Positions 22,651-31,568 of a stretch of DNA of 31,664 nucleotides are shown one piece after another (position 1 is the first letter of the stretch; the number at the start of each line of letters is the position of its first letter). Made by a program: the position numbers and the translations under genes. The stretch is taken from positions 1-31,664 of the forward strand of contig CAXTIG010000060.1 in the NCBI GenBank assembly GCA_964244295.1, given 5' to 3'. The DNA comes from JAJAZB01 sp964244295 (GTDB lineage Bacteria; Bacteroidota; Bacteroidia; Cytophagales; Spirosomataceae). The notes under the pieces were generated by a model. It saw only the letters and a program-made list of their open reading frames with translations. It did no database searches and had not been told where the DNA came from.

Positions 22651-24828
22651 ATGCCTGCTTCCACTGCCTCCCTCACCAAAGAACAAGTCCTCAAACAAAC
22701 CTTCGGCTACGACCGCTTCCGGCCCCTCCAGGCCGACATCATCGACACCGTGCTGGCCCGCCAGGACTGCCTCGTGCTGATGCCCACGGGCGGGGGGAAG
22801 TCGGTGTGTTTTCAGGTGCCCGCGCTGGTGAACGAGGGCCTGGCCGTAGTAATTTCGCCGCTCATCGCGCTGATGAAAGACCAGGTGGAGGCGCTGCGGG
22901 CCAACGGCGTGCGGGCGTCGTTTCTCAACTCCACGCTCTCTTCCCGCGAGCAGGACGCGGTGCTCTGGGCGGCTAAACTCGGCGAATTGAAACTGCTTTA
23001 CGTCGCCCCGGAGCGCTTGTTTTCGGGCAACACGATGGAGTTTTTGAAAAGCCTCAACGTCAGTCTCTTCGCCATCGACGAAAGCCACTGCATTTCCTCC
23101 TGGGGCCACGACTTCCGGCCGGAGTACCGGCAACTGGGGCAGTTGAAAACCGAATTTCCCGACGTGCCGCTCATCGCCCTCACCGCCACCGCCGACAAGG
23201 TCACGCGCAAGGACATTCTCCGCCAACTCGGCATTCCCGACGCCCCCGTCTTCGTCGCCGGTTTCGACCGGCCCAACCTGAGCCTCACCGTGCTGCCGGG
23301 CCGCAAGCGCCTGCAACGAATGGAGGAATTCCTGCGCAAACACGAAAAGCAACCGGGCATCGTGTACTGCCTCAGCCGCAAAACCACCGAAGAAGTGGGC
23401 GCGAAACTGCGCGAACTGGGCTTCCGTGCCGAACACTACCACGCGGGCTGTCCGCCGGAGCAGCGTTCGCGGGTGCAGGAGGCGTTTTTGAAGGATGACA
23501 TCCAGATCATCGTCGCCACGATTGCCTTCGGCATGGGCATCGACAAGTCGAACGTGCGGTGGGTGATGCACTACAACCTGCCCTCGAACGTCGAAAGTTA
23601 TTACCAGGAAATTGGCCGCGCCGGGCGCGACGGCGAACCCGCTGATACCGTCCTGTTTTACAGCTACCAGGACGTCGCCATGCGCCTCGACATGATTGCC
23701 AATTCGGAAGTGCCCGAAGAACAGAAAGAACTCCAGCGCGCCAAGCTCAACCGGATGAAGCAGTACGCCGAGGCCGACCACTGCCGCCGCCGGATGCTGC
23801 TCAGTTATTTCAACGAAACCGTCACCCAGGATTGCGGCAACTGCGACGTGTGCAAAAACCCGCGTAGCCGCTTCGACGCCACCGTGCTGGCCCAGAAGGC
23901 GCTTTCGGGCGTGGCCCGCACCCGCGAGAGCGTGGCGATGGGCGCGCTCATCGACATCCTGCGCGGCAGCCGCAACCAAAATGTGCTTCGCCACGGCTGG
24001 GACCAGTTGCCCACCTTCGGCACGGGCCGCGACCTGAAGGGCGAAGAATGGGCTGACTACCTCGGCCAGTTGCTCAATAGCGGCGTGATGGACATCGCCT
24101 ACGACGAGGCCCACGCCTTCAAACTCAACCCCACCAGTTGGCAGGTGCTGAAAGAAGGCAAGGCGGTGGAGTTGGTAAAATTCATTCCCTTCGAAGAGCG
24201 CCAGGCCGCCCGCGATGCCGCCGAGCCGAAGGAAAAACCGAAGCGGGAAGTCATCAAAGACGCGATGTTCGAGCGGCTGCGCACCCTTCGCAAGGCCATC
24301 GCCGACACCCAGGGCGTACCGCCCTACGTGGTGTTTTCGGACGCGACGCTGTCGGAAATGGCCCAGAAGCGACCCATCAGCGAACTCCAGATGAAGGGAA
24401 TTTCCGGGGTGGGCGAGGAGAAATTCCGGCGCTACGGCGAGGCCTTCATCAACGAAATCCTCGGTTTCGCCCGCGAAGCGGCCAGCACCCAACCCACCTC
24501 CCGCGTAGTGAAGGGCTTTACCTACATCCAGACGTTTGATTTGTACAAAGAAAATCTCTCGCTCGACGAAATGGCCCTCCGGCGTGGCATTGCGCCTTCC
24601 ACGGTGGTATCGCATTTGGTGAAACTGCGGGAAGAAGGCCACGAGGTGGACTTGTGGAAATTTATGGACCGGGGTAGCTACACGATTATCGTCGGCGGGG
24701 CGAAGGAAATCGGCCTCAAGCGCGGCGACGCACTGGCCCCGCTCTTCGAGTTGCTCGAACAACGCCACGATTACGCTCAGATTCGGCTGGCGCTGGCAAT
24801 TTGGGAGATGGAAGAGGGGATGGGGTGA
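22651..24828 (+). CDS. recQ: RecQ family ATP-dependent DNA helicase
   Basis: This 725-residue helicase has Q-motif FGYDRFRPLQ, Walker A PTGGGKS (45-51), DESH (143-146) with ISSWGHDFRPEY, IVYCLSRKTTEEV, and GFGxGIDKSNVRxV-type motif V/VI ending QEIGRAGRDGEP. A zinc site (CRRR...CGNCDVC) precedes the winged-helix RQC part, then an HRDC domain (about 540-615) and a C-terminal helix-turn-helix (about 625-700, LSLDEMALRRGIAPSTVVSHL). RecQ unwinds DNA 3' to 5' in recombination repair. The domain order and length are normal for Bacteroidota RecQ. Confidence 0.96.
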   Translation: MPASTASLTKEQVLKQTFGYDRFRPLQADIIDTVLARQDCLVLMPTGGGKSVCFQVPALVNEGLAVVISPLIALMKDQVEALRANGVRASFLNSTLSSREQDAVLWAAKLGELKLLYVAPERLFSGNTMEFLKSLNVSLFAIDESHCISSWGHDFRPEYRQLGQLKTEFPDVPLIALTATADKVTRKDILRQLGIPDAPVFVAGFDRPNLSLTVLPGRKRLQRMEEFLRKHEKQPGIVYCLSRKTTEEVGAKLRELGFRAEHYHAGCPPEQRSRVQEAFLKDDIQIIVATIAFGMGIDKSNVRWVMHYNLPSNVESYYQEIGRAGRDGEPADTVLFYSYQDVAMRLDMIANSEVPEEQKELQRAKLNRMKQYAEADHCRRRMLLSYFNETVTQDCGNCDVCKNPRSRFDATVLAQKALSGVARTRESVAMGALIDILRGSRNQNVLRHGWDQLPTFGTGRDLKGEEWADYLGQLLNSGVMDIAYDEAHAFKLNPTSWQVLKEGKAVELVKFIPFEERQAARDAAEPKEKPKREVIKDAMFERLRTLRKAIADTQGVPPYVVFSDATLSEMAQKRPISELQMKGISGVGEEKFRRYGEAFINEILGFAREAASTQPTSRVVKGFTYIQTFDLYKENLSLDEMALRRGIAPSTVVSHLVKLREEGHEVDLWKFMDRGSYTIIVGGAKEIGLKRGDALAPLFELLEQRHDYAQIRLALAIWEMEEGMG

Positions 24829-24853
24829 GGGAAACCCATCTGCGTTTGGCGGT

Positions 24854-24900
24854 AAAGAAAAACTCCCCGGAAGTCTTAGACTTCCGGGGAGTTTTTCTTT
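24854..24900. terminator. Bidirectional intrinsic terminator after recQ and tRNA-Pro
   Basis: A 22-bp stem (24854-24875 with 24879-24900) has a 3-base loop. The GC-rich core is flanked by an A tract on the left and T tract on the right, so it can terminate recQ and the convergent tRNA. Confidence 0.92.
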
Positions 24901-24902
24901 AG

Positions 24903-24976
24903 TCGGGATGGCGGGATTCGAACCCACGACCTCCTGCACCCCATGCAGGCACGCTACCAAGCTGCGCCACATCCCG
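24903..24976 (-). tRNA. tRNA-Pro (anticodon GGG)
   Basis: The minus strand folds as a tRNA: acceptor CGGGATG/CATCCCG with discriminator A, anticodon stem CCTGC/GCAGG enclosing ATGGGGT (anticodon GGG at 24940-24942), and a GTTCGAATC T-loop. CCA is not encoded. It has its own promoter just upstream. Confidence 0.96.
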
Positions 24977-24987
24977 TATTCAGGGCG

Positions 24988-25019
24988 CAAAGATAGGCGT
25001 TTTGCCCGGCTGGTTCCAA
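24988..25019 (-). promoter_or_regulatory. Bacteroidota promoter for tRNA-Pro
   Basis: On the minus strand, TTG (25017-25019) and an exact TATCTTTG (24988-24995) are 21 bases apart, a consensus vegetative promoter. The -7 box ends 11 bases from the tRNA 5' end. Confidence 0.8.
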
Positions 25020-25274
25020 CAGGGGACTAAAAAATTTGGTCTCGCGCCTTCGCGCTACTTCACACGTCTGGACCATGCCGACTCGGGTTAACTCCGTTTT
25101 CAAGGGGCAACTGGTAGAAAAGCGTCATTTTTTGACAAAAAATCAATACTCACGGACAGTCAGTTTGCAGTATTTTGAGGAAAAATTGACGTACTTCGTC
25201 GCGGACTCCGCGCCGGTTGTCTACACTTTTTCCATAACCTCCTTTTTATTCTAAACCTTCTACTCCTCATTCTC
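25020..25274. other. Leader region of the SusC gene
   Basis: No gene is supported in this stretch. A weak -7-like TATTTTG is at 25171-25177, with no good -33. The segment is richer in A and T than its surroundings, as expected for a promoter and leader. Confidence 0.4.
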
Positions 25275-28200
25275 ATGAAAAAAACGAACGTCGGCCATCG
25301 GCTGCTGATGGTCGCCGCCGGACTGCTGCTTACCGTAGCCAGCCTGGCCCAATCGCGGATCACCGGTAAAGTCACCGGCACCCGCGACAACCAACCCGTG
25401 GCGGGGGTCAACGTGCTCGTGAAGGGTACTACGACGGGGGCCGTCACGGATGCCAGCGGGGCCTATTCCATCCCGGCAGGCCCCAACGCTACCCTCACGT
25501 TTAGTTCGGTGGGTTATACTACGCAGGAACTGGCCGTGGGCGGGCGGACGGTGCTTAACATTAGCCTGTCCGAATCGGTGGGGGGACTCGACGAGGTCGT
25601 CGTAACGGCGCTGGGGATCAAGAAAGAGGCCAAGCGTCTCGGCTACGCGACGGCTACGGTTAGTCCTGAACAAATCAACGTTAACCGCACCGTCAACTTC
25701 ATGAACGCCCTGCAAGGCAAAATTGCCGGGGTGAACATCACCAGCCTGGGCACGGGGGCGGCGGGTACGAGCAAGATTCGCATCCGGGGGCAATCATCGT
25801 TTGCGGGCCAGAATACCCCTCTGATCGTGGTGAACGGCGTGCCCATCGACAATGGAAACTTTGGCCAGAACAATGGCAACACGGGCAGTGATAACTCCAC
25901 GGGTAACCGCGACCGAAATTATTCAGACGGCGGCGACGGGCTGTCGTCCATCAACCCCGACGACATCGAAGGCATGACCGTGCTGAAAGGCGGCACCGCC
26001 GCCGCCCTCTACGGTTCGCGGGCCAAAGACGGGGCTATCCTGATCACGACCAAAACCAAGGGCAGCGGACAGGGAATCGGTGTCAGCTACAACACCAACT
26101 TCACCACGGATCACCCCCTCGATTACACCGATTACCAGTACGAGTATGGGCAGGGCGAATACAGCAAGCGACCCACCGCCGCCAACCCGACCTCCGGGGT
26201 GTGGAGTTTCGGCGAAAAATTCACGCCGGGGGCTACGCAGGTACTTTTTGGCGGAGTGACCGTGCCCTACGAACCGGTGCGGGGCCGGATCAATAAATTC
26301 TACCGGGACGGAACCACCTTTACCAACACCGTTTCGCTTTCTTCGGGCGGCGATAAGGGTGGATTTAACCTTTCGCTTTCAAACCTCGACAACAAAGGAA
26401 TCACTCCTAACAATACGTTTAGCCGCAAAACCATCAACTTGGGCTTCAACTACAACCTGTCGCCAAAACTGATGGTGACGGGTACGCTCAACTACTCCAA
26501 TGAGTTGAACCGCAATCCACCCCAGATTGCCCAGCAGGATAACAGCACACCGACGGTGATTTACACACTCGCCAACTCGTTGCCCTTTGACGTACTCGAA
26601 GCCAACCAAATCAACCCCGCCACGGGCAACGAGTTCGTGTTTTCGCGGTTTATGAACCGGACGAATCCTTACTTCGTGCTCAACAATAAGTTTGAGAACA
26701 TTCGCCGGGATCGCCTGTTTGGAAACATCACCGCCCGGTACAATGTGCTGGACTGGCTTTACGTGCAGGGCCGGATAGGGCAGGATTACTGGTCAAGGGA
26801 TCAGGACTACAACTTCCCGACGGGCCAGGCCTCGCTGGCGGCGGCTCCGGCGGGCTTCGTCAACGGGGCCTTTGTGCAGGAATCCCGGCGTTTCCGCGAA
26901 ATCAACGCCGACTTTCTGGTAGGAGCCAACCGCAAATTTGGCAACTTCGGCATCGACCTGACCGTTGGGGGCAACCAACTCTACCGCCGGAGCGACCTCA
27001 ACAGCGTGCTAGGAACTGATTTTATCGTACGGGGCTTGTACGTACCGCAGAACGCACGGGTGAAAGACCCCACCTACGGCCTCAGCGAACGAAAAGTAAA
27101 TTCACTATACGGAGCAGCCGAATTTTCTTTCAAAGACTTTCTGTTCGTAAACGTGACGGCTCGCAACGACTGGTTCTCGACGCTGGCCCCGGCCAACCGA
27201 AGCATCCTGTATCCCTCCGTTACGGGTAGTTTCGTTTTTTCGCAGGCGTTTAACAGCTTGCCAACCTGGCTGAATTTCGGGAAGTTACGGGCGGCCTACG
27301 CCGAGGTAGGGAGTGACGGGGACGTAGGACCGTACTCGAACAACCTATTTTACAGCGTCGGGGCCAACCTTTTCCCCAACCCCGCCGGGCAGGGCCAGCC
27401 GGTAGGCAACATCACCTCGAATACCGTCCCGAGCGCCACGCTAAAGCCGAGCCGGGTGGCCGAGGCCGAAGTGGGCCTCGAGTTGAAACTCTTCAACAAC
27501 CGGGTAGGGTTGGATCTGGCGGTTTACAATAAAATCACCAGCGACCAGATCGTTTCCGTGCAGTCGTCGGATGCCTCCGGCTATACGAACAGCTTGATCA
27601 ACAGCGGCCAGAGCCGCAACCGGGGGATTGAGGTGCTGCTCAATTTCTCGCCCTTCCGCTCGACGAATTTCCAGTGGGACGTGACCCTGAACGGCTCCGT
27701 CAACGAGACGAAATTGCTTAAACTACTGACGGATGTGCCCGGCGAACAAATCGTAGTCGGCAACGGCATCTACGTGGGCGACCTCCGTCAGGTGGTTGGC
27801 GAACCGCTGGGACAACTGTACACTTATGGCTATCAGCGAGATGCCCAGGGCAACATCGTTCACAGCAGCGGCGATGGTCTGCCCAACCGGACACCCGCCC
27901 CCATTTCGTTTGGTTCGGCCCTACCCAAATACGTGGGGGGGATTAACAACTCCTTCACGTACAAAGGCTTGAATCTGTCGGTGTTGATCGATTTCAAACT
28001 GGGCGGCAAAATGATTTCGGGTACCAACCTGAATGCCTTCCGCCACGGATTGCAAAAAGAAACCCTCGTGGGTCGGGGCCTTTTGCTCGACGCGACCGGC
28101 AGGGAATTAATTGTGGGCGTGGGGGTGAACGATAAAGGAGAACCCAACACGACCAAGGCTGTCTTGCAGGATTTTTATTCAGTGGGTCGATCCAAAAGCC

Positions 28201-28469
28201 TCGGCGAGCAGGTCGTATACGACGCAGGGTTCTGGAAACTGCGGCAAATCACCCTGGGCTACGACTTCACGAAGTTTTTACCCCAAACCCTGTTTATCAA
28301 GGGTATCCGCCTGAGTGCCGTGGCCAACAACGTGGCGATTCTGAAAAAATCGGTACCCAACCTCGACCCGGAGCAATTCGGCTTTAGCTCCGACAACCTC
28401 GTCGGGCTGGAATCGACGGGCCTGCCCACCACCCGGAGCATTGGGTTCAATTTGAACGTTAGATTCTAA
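25275..28469 (+). CDS. SusC/RagA family TonB-linked outer-membrane transporter
   Basis: This 1064-residue protein has a signal peptide (~1-25), an N-terminal carboxypeptidase-regulatory-like domain (ITGKVTG ... GVNVLVKGTTTGAVTDASGAYSI), the GLDEVVVTALGIKKEAKRLGYATATV junction, the TonB plug with LQGKIAGVNI and IRIRGQSSF, PLIVVNGVPID, and a long beta-barrel ending in an aromatic RF-type terminus (NLNVRF). SusC proteins import glycans or peptides with a SusD lipoprotein lid. The ligand is unknown; no degradative enzyme is encoded nearby. Its partner follows after a hairpin. Confidence 0.96.
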   Translation: MKKTNVGHRLLMVAAGLLLTVASLAQSRITGKVTGTRDNQPVAGVNVLVKGTTTGAVTDASGAYSIPAGPNATLTFSSVGYTTQELAVGGRTVLNISLSESVGGLDEVVVTALGIKKEAKRLGYATATVSPEQINVNRTVNFMNALQGKIAGVNITSLGTGAAGTSKIRIRGQSSFAGQNTPLIVVNGVPIDNGNFGQNNGNTGSDNSTGNRDRNYSDGGDGLSSINPDDIEGMTVLKGGTAAALYGSRAKDGAILITTKTKGSGQGIGVSYNTNFTTDHPLDYTDYQYEYGQGEYSKRPTAANPTSGVWSFGEKFTPGATQVLFGGVTVPYEPVRGRINKFYRDGTTFTNTVSLSSGGDKGGFNLSLSNLDNKGITPNNTFSRKTINLGFNYNLSPKLMVTGTLNYSNELNRNPPQIAQQDNSTPTVIYTLANSLPFDVLEANQINPATGNEFVFSRFMNRTNPYFVLNNKFENIRRDRLFGNITARYNVLDWLYVQGRIGQDYWSRDQDYNFPTGQASLAAAPAGFVNGAFVQESRRFREINADFLVGANRKFGNFGIDLTVGGNQLYRRSDLNSVLGTDFIVRGLYVPQNARVKDPTYGLSERKVNSLYGAAEFSFKDFLFVNVTARNDWFSTLAPANRSILYPSVTGSFVFSQAFNSLPTWLNFGKLRAAYAEVGSDGDVGPYSNNLFYSVGANLFPNPAGQGQPVGNITSNTVPSATLKPSRVAEAEVGLELKLFNNRVGLDLAVYNKITSDQIVSVQSSDASGYTNSLINSGQSRNRGIEVLLNFSPFRSTNFQWDVTLNGSVNETKLLKLLTDVPGEQIVVGNGIYVGDLRQVVGEPLGQLYTYGYQRDAQGNIVHSSGDGLPNRTPAPISFGSALPKYVGGINNSFTYKGLNLSVLIDFKLGGKMISGTNLNAFRHGLQKETLVGRGLLLDATGRELIVGVGVNDKGEPNTTKAVLQDFYSVGRSKSLGEQVVYDAGFWKLRQITLGYDFTKFLPQTLFIKGIRLSAVANNVAILKKSVPNLDPEQFGFSSDNLVGLESTGLPTTRSIGFNLNVRF

Positions 28470-28483
28470 ACCTTGTTTGAATC

Positions 28484-28531
28484 AGAATTTTCAGAATTGA
28501 GGAGATGAATTTTTTGAATTCTGAAAATTCT
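28484..28531. repeat. Hairpin between susC-like and susD-like genes
   Basis: Perfect 15-bp arms (28484-28498 and 28517-28531) enclose 18 bases in the 86-base gap. It may modulate readthrough or protect the upstream message; a full stop is unlikely because no T tract follows. Confidence 0.6.
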
Positions 28532-28555
28532 CAATCAGACAGCCTTACACAAGCC

Positions 28556-30088
28556 ATGAAAAAATTCAGCCTATTCCTGACAATCCTCGCTCTGCTCACC
28601 GCGATGGGCGGTTGTGACAAGGGATTCGACGAACTGAACGTCAACCCGACGGCGGCCACGTCGCTCAACCCCGTCTTTACGTTCAACAACGCGATGCTCA
28701 ACTCCACTTTTCCGGGTTCAACACTGGTGTTCGAGCACCCCATCGTGCAACAAATGTTTTCGCCCAATTCGGGCGTGCTGGCCGGTGGAAACTTCAACGT
28801 CGACAACCGGGGACCGGTCGGTCCGAACGCAGGCCTCTGGCAACGTTACTACCGCGATGTGGTGCGGTACCTGGTGGACGTGATTAACCAAACCAAGACC
28901 GACGCCAACCGCAGCAACCTCTACAACATGGCCCGGGTCTGGAAAGTCTACGCGTTCATGGTGCTCACCGACACCTACGGCGATATTCCGTACAAAGACG
29001 CGGGCCTGGGCTACCTGTCGGGTAACGTATCCCCCAAGTACGATACCCAGCAGAGTATTTACGATGACCTGATCAAAGAACTGACCGAGGCTTCCGCCGC
29101 CCTGGATGCTGCCAAAGCCACTGAAGCGGGCGAAATCATGTACGGGGGGAATATTGTCCGCTGGAAAAAACTGGCCAATTCGCTTCTGCTCCGGGCGGGA
29201 ATGCGGCTCTCGAAGGTAAACCCTACCCTGGCGCAATCGACGGTGGCGAAGGCGGTGGCGGGTGGCGTGTTGCAGACTAATGCCGACAATGCGGTGATCC
29301 GAAATAATGCCAACTACCAGAATTTGGTCGGGAGTACCCTCAACTCGACGGAGGCCGCCAACTACTACCTCACGGGCTACTTCGTGGATTACCTCAAAAG
29401 CACCGCCGACCCGCGCCTGGCTTCGATTGCCGTGCGCTACGTGGGAGCCAAGAGCGGACCGGAGCAAACCAGCACCCGCGCCAACCGTGATCCGACGGTG
29501 CAAATCGGGATGCCGCTCGGCTTCGACAACGGGACGATTCCGGCCCGTGCCACGTTGGACAAATTGGCGAGTTTCTACGACTACTCCCAGTTGGACCGCA
29601 CCCGCCTGGGTAAACTCGACGCGCCCACGTTTATGGTTACCTACGCCCAAACCCAACTCCTGCTATCCGAAGCCGCCCAGCGCACCTGGACGACCGGCGA
29701 CCCGGCCACGTTCTACAACGCGGGCGTGACGGCGCACATGCAGCAACTGGGTGATTACGATGCCACCTCGCTGGTACCCGCCGCTGCCATTACGGCCTAC
29801 CTTACGGCCAACCCGTATTCGGCAGCCAAAGCGCTGGAACAAATCAACACGCAGTACTGGCTGGCCTCGTTTCTGAACGGGCCGGAGGTGTTCGCCAATT
29901 TCCGCCGGAGTGGGTTCCCAAAACTGACACCCAACCCCTACCCTGGCAAGGAAATCAAAGGCAGTTTCATCAATCGACTCAGTTACCCGGATTCTGAAAT
30001 TTCGGTAAACAAAGCCAATCAGGCCGAAGCGATCGCCCGGCAAGGTGCCGACAATCTCGACAGCCGGGTGTGGTGGGACAAGCAGTAG
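28556..30088 (+). CDS. SusD/RagB family nutrient-binding outer-membrane lipoprotein
   Basis: This 510-residue lipoprotein starts with a signal ending MGGC and continues CDKGFDELNVNPTAAT, typical of the SusD-like family (the SusD-and-RagB superfamily form with VWKVYAFMVLTDTYGDIPY and ANSLLLRAGMRLSKV). It caps the SusC channel and binds the ligand outside the cell. I took the ATG at 28556; the earlier one at 28505 would read through the hairpin and lacks a signal. A terminator follows 22 bases after the stop, so the pair forms a two-gene unit. Confidence 0.93.
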   Translation: MKKFSLFLTILALLTAMGGCDKGFDELNVNPTAATSLNPVFTFNNAMLNSTFPGSTLVFEHPIVQQMFSPNSGVLAGGNFNVDNRGPVGPNAGLWQRYYRDVVRYLVDVINQTKTDANRSNLYNMARVWKVYAFMVLTDTYGDIPYKDAGLGYLSGNVSPKYDTQQSIYDDLIKELTEASAALDAAKATEAGEIMYGGNIVRWKKLANSLLLRAGMRLSKVNPTLAQSTVAKAVAGGVLQTNADNAVIRNNANYQNLVGSTLNSTEAANYYLTGYFVDYLKSTADPRLASIAVRYVGAKSGPEQTSTRANRDPTVQIGMPLGFDNGTIPARATLDKLASFYDYSQLDRTRLGKLDAPTFMVTYAQTQLLLSEAAQRTWTTGDPATFYNAGVTAHMQQLGDYDATSLVPAAAITAYLTANPYSAAKALEQINTQYWLASFLNGPEVFANFRRSGFPKLTPNPYPGKEIKGSFINRLSYPDSEISVNKANQAEAIARQGADNLDSRVWWDKQ

Positions 30089-30109
30089 GCAATTACCCAT
30101 TGGCAGTAA

Positions 30110-30145
30110 AAAAAGCCCCTTCGTTCTCGGAGGGGCTTTTTCGTA
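30110..30145 (+). terminator. Intrinsic terminator after the SusD gene
   Basis: A stem of 11 to 13 bp (30110-30120 with 30131-30141) with AAAAA on the left arm and TTTTT on the right follows the stop codon by 22 bases. It may also end the minus-strand small membrane genes. Confidence 0.85.
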
Positions 30146-30188
30146 ACCCCGCGAGCATTTAAAACGCGATCACGGGAATTTTTTTTTG

Positions 30189-30575
30189 TTAAATCGAAGC
30201 CGTCGGTTCGGTCGGTTCCGCAGGCTGGTTCCGTCCCCAGCGCCCCCGTCCGCCGCAGCGGGATTCCCAGCGTTGGCGCATCTGCTCGCGCTGGTCGGGG
30301 CTGAGGTTCTTCCAGCGCTCTTCCATCCGCTCGCGCCAGTGTTCCTGGCCCGCGCCACCGCGCCAGCCACCCCAACCACCGCCGCGTCCGCCGAAAAGCA
30401 ACCGGGCCAAGAGGAGCAAGCCCAGCGCCTGCCCAAAACCAATCGCCGGAACGGCGAACAAGGCGGGTAGCAGCGCGTTCCAAAGGCCCATCACGGCCAG
30501 ACTGGCGAGGGCGATAAACACGATTCCAAAGGCGGCAAAACGCAGGCCGCGTTTGATCCAAAAGCGTTTTTTCAT
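30189..30575 (-). CDS. Small membrane protein with Gly-rich segment and Spy/CpxP-like tail
   Basis: This 128-residue protein has two membrane segments near its N-terminus (FAAFGIVFIALASLAVMGLW and GFGQALGLLLLARLLFG), a Gly/Trp-rich linker, and a charged helical tail reading MEERWKNLSPDQREQMRQRW, like the LSPEQR motif of Spy/CpxP-type proteins. It is a paralogue of the upstream neighbour (same ...LGLLLLARLLFGG.. core). The function is unknown; with the sigma factor upstream, it may be an envelope-stress component or anti-sigma-like. The start at 30575 lies one base after the neighbour's stop codon. Confidence 0.72.
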   Translation of the reverse strand: MKKRFWIKRGLRFAAFGIVFIALASLAVMGLWNALLPALFAVPAIGFGQALGLLLLARLLFGGRGGGWGGWRGGAGQEHWRERMEERWKNLSPDQREQMRQRWESRCGGRGRWGRNQPAEPTEPTASI

Positions 30576-30576
30576 G

Positions 30577-30903
30577 TCAGAAAATAGAAGAAAAAGGTGA
30601 AGACTGAGCAGTCGGTTTGGGGGTGTTGGGTCTGGTCTCGCCCCGGTGCCAGGGCGCGTGCTGCCGCCCGTCGCGATCGCTGTGATTGCCACGCCAGCCG
30701 TGCCCACGGAACCCTCCGCCAAACCCACCGCCGAATAAAATCCGGCTGAGCAAGAGCAGCCCGATGGCGTATTTATACTGCAAACGCGGCCCGCTGAAGG
30801 CCCCCGGCACGAGCCAGTTCCAGAGCCGCATCACCACGTAGGCCACGGCCAGAAAAGCGAGAATTCCGATGGCGACGAACGCCAGAATTTTGAGAGTGAA
30901 CAT
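30577..30903 (-). CDS. Small membrane protein, paralogue of its downstream neighbour
   Basis: This 108-residue protein has two N-terminal membrane segments (KILAFVAIGILAFLAVAYVV and YAIGLLLLSRILFGGG), then Gly and His/Arg-rich residues (GGGFRGHGWRGNHSDRDG). The WN.L.P..F and LLLLxRxLFGG patterns match the downstream gene, so they arose by tandem duplication. Unlike that gene it lacks the LSPDQREQM tail. The ATG at 30903 is chosen over an upstream one that reads through a repeat. Function is unknown. Confidence 0.7.
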   Translation of the reverse strand: MFTLKILAFVAIGILAFLAVAYVVMRLWNWLVPGAFSGPRLQYKYAIGLLLLSRILFGGGFGGGFRGHGWRGNHSDRDGRQHAPWHRGETRPNTPKPTAQSSPFSSIF

Positions 30904-30910
30904 GATCGTT

Positions 30911-30981
30911 TTTAGCCCCAACCCCGAAGGGGGCTTGTTAAGTGGATAAATAATGCTCCCTTCGGGGGTTAGGGGGCTAAA
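30911..30981. repeat. Imperfect palindrome between sigma factor and membrane genes
   Basis: The left arm (30911-30933, TTTAGCCCC..CCCCGAAGG) and right arm (30955-30981) are near reverse complements. This TTTAGCCCCCTAACCCCCGAAGG-like type is a common dispersed repeat in the phylum. The right arm encodes the last residues (LAP) and stop of the sigma factor. Confidence 0.75.
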
Positions 30982-31568
30982 TATTCCTCGTACAACTCCC
31001 GCAGCCGTTCCCGCAGGTAGAGTACGGCGTAGCGCTTTCGCGAGAGCAGCGTATTCAGGGGCACGCCCAGTTCGGCGCTCATGTCCCGAAACGATTGCCC
31101 CTCCAGTTCGTGCCGCACGAACACCTCCCGCTGCTCCGGCGGCAACTCGTCGAGGGCTTCGTCGAGGGCCTCCAGCACGGCTTCGCGCATCAACTCGTCG
31201 GTGGCCGATCGGGTGTCGGTGGGCAGCAGGTCAGTCAGCAGCAGCGTGTCGTCGTCGCTTTCAATTCCCGCGAGTGGCACGTCGAGTGAGGTGGTCCGGG
31301 CGTAAGCGGGTCGCCGGTACCAGTCGGTGATTTTGTTTCGGGCCACGGCAAACAGCCAGGAGGCCACGCGCTCGATGGGTTTGGCCAACTGGTAGGCTTC
31401 GGTGAGTTCGTAAAACACGTCCTGTACCAAATCTTCAGCCTCGTCGCGGTTGGGAATGCGGCGGCGGATAAAATCCAGCAACCGGCCCCGTTCCTTGCAG
31501 ACGGTTTCCTGAAGGTCCGGCGGCGGGGCCTCGTTGGGAAGGGGAAGGGTACTGAGAAGCGGTTGCAT
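30969..31568 (-). CDS. ECF-type RNA polymerase sigma factor
   Basis: This 199-residue protein has sigma-70 region 2 (RRRIPNRDEAEDLVQDVFYELTEAY ... VASWLFAVARNKITDWYRR) and region 4 (LDELPPEQREVFVRHELEGQSFRDMSAELGVPLNTLLSRKRYAVLYLRERL). It belongs to the small extracytoplasmic-function group that directs polymerase to stress genes. There is no obvious anti-sigma gene; the two small membrane proteins downstream on the same strand are candidates. The start at 31568 is favoured because the longer frame (to 31616) translates a low-complexity GGTAATTGGG repeat. The stop lies in a palindrome. Confidence 0.88.
   Translation of the reverse strand: MQPLLSTLPLPNEAPPPDLQETVCKERGRLLDFIRRRIPNRDEAEDLVQDVFYELTEAYQLAKPIERVASWLFAVARNKITDWYRRPAYARTTSLDVPLAGIESDDDTLLLTDLLPTDTRSATDELMREAVLEALDEALDELPPEQREVFVRHELEGQSFRDMSAELGVPLNTLLSRKRYAVLYLRERLRELYEEYLAP

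Noticed and set aside
22618..24990. A 790-codon open frame on the minus strand
   Set aside because: It is antisense to recQ, spans a tRNA gene and has no family resemblance. High GC favours long antisense frames.
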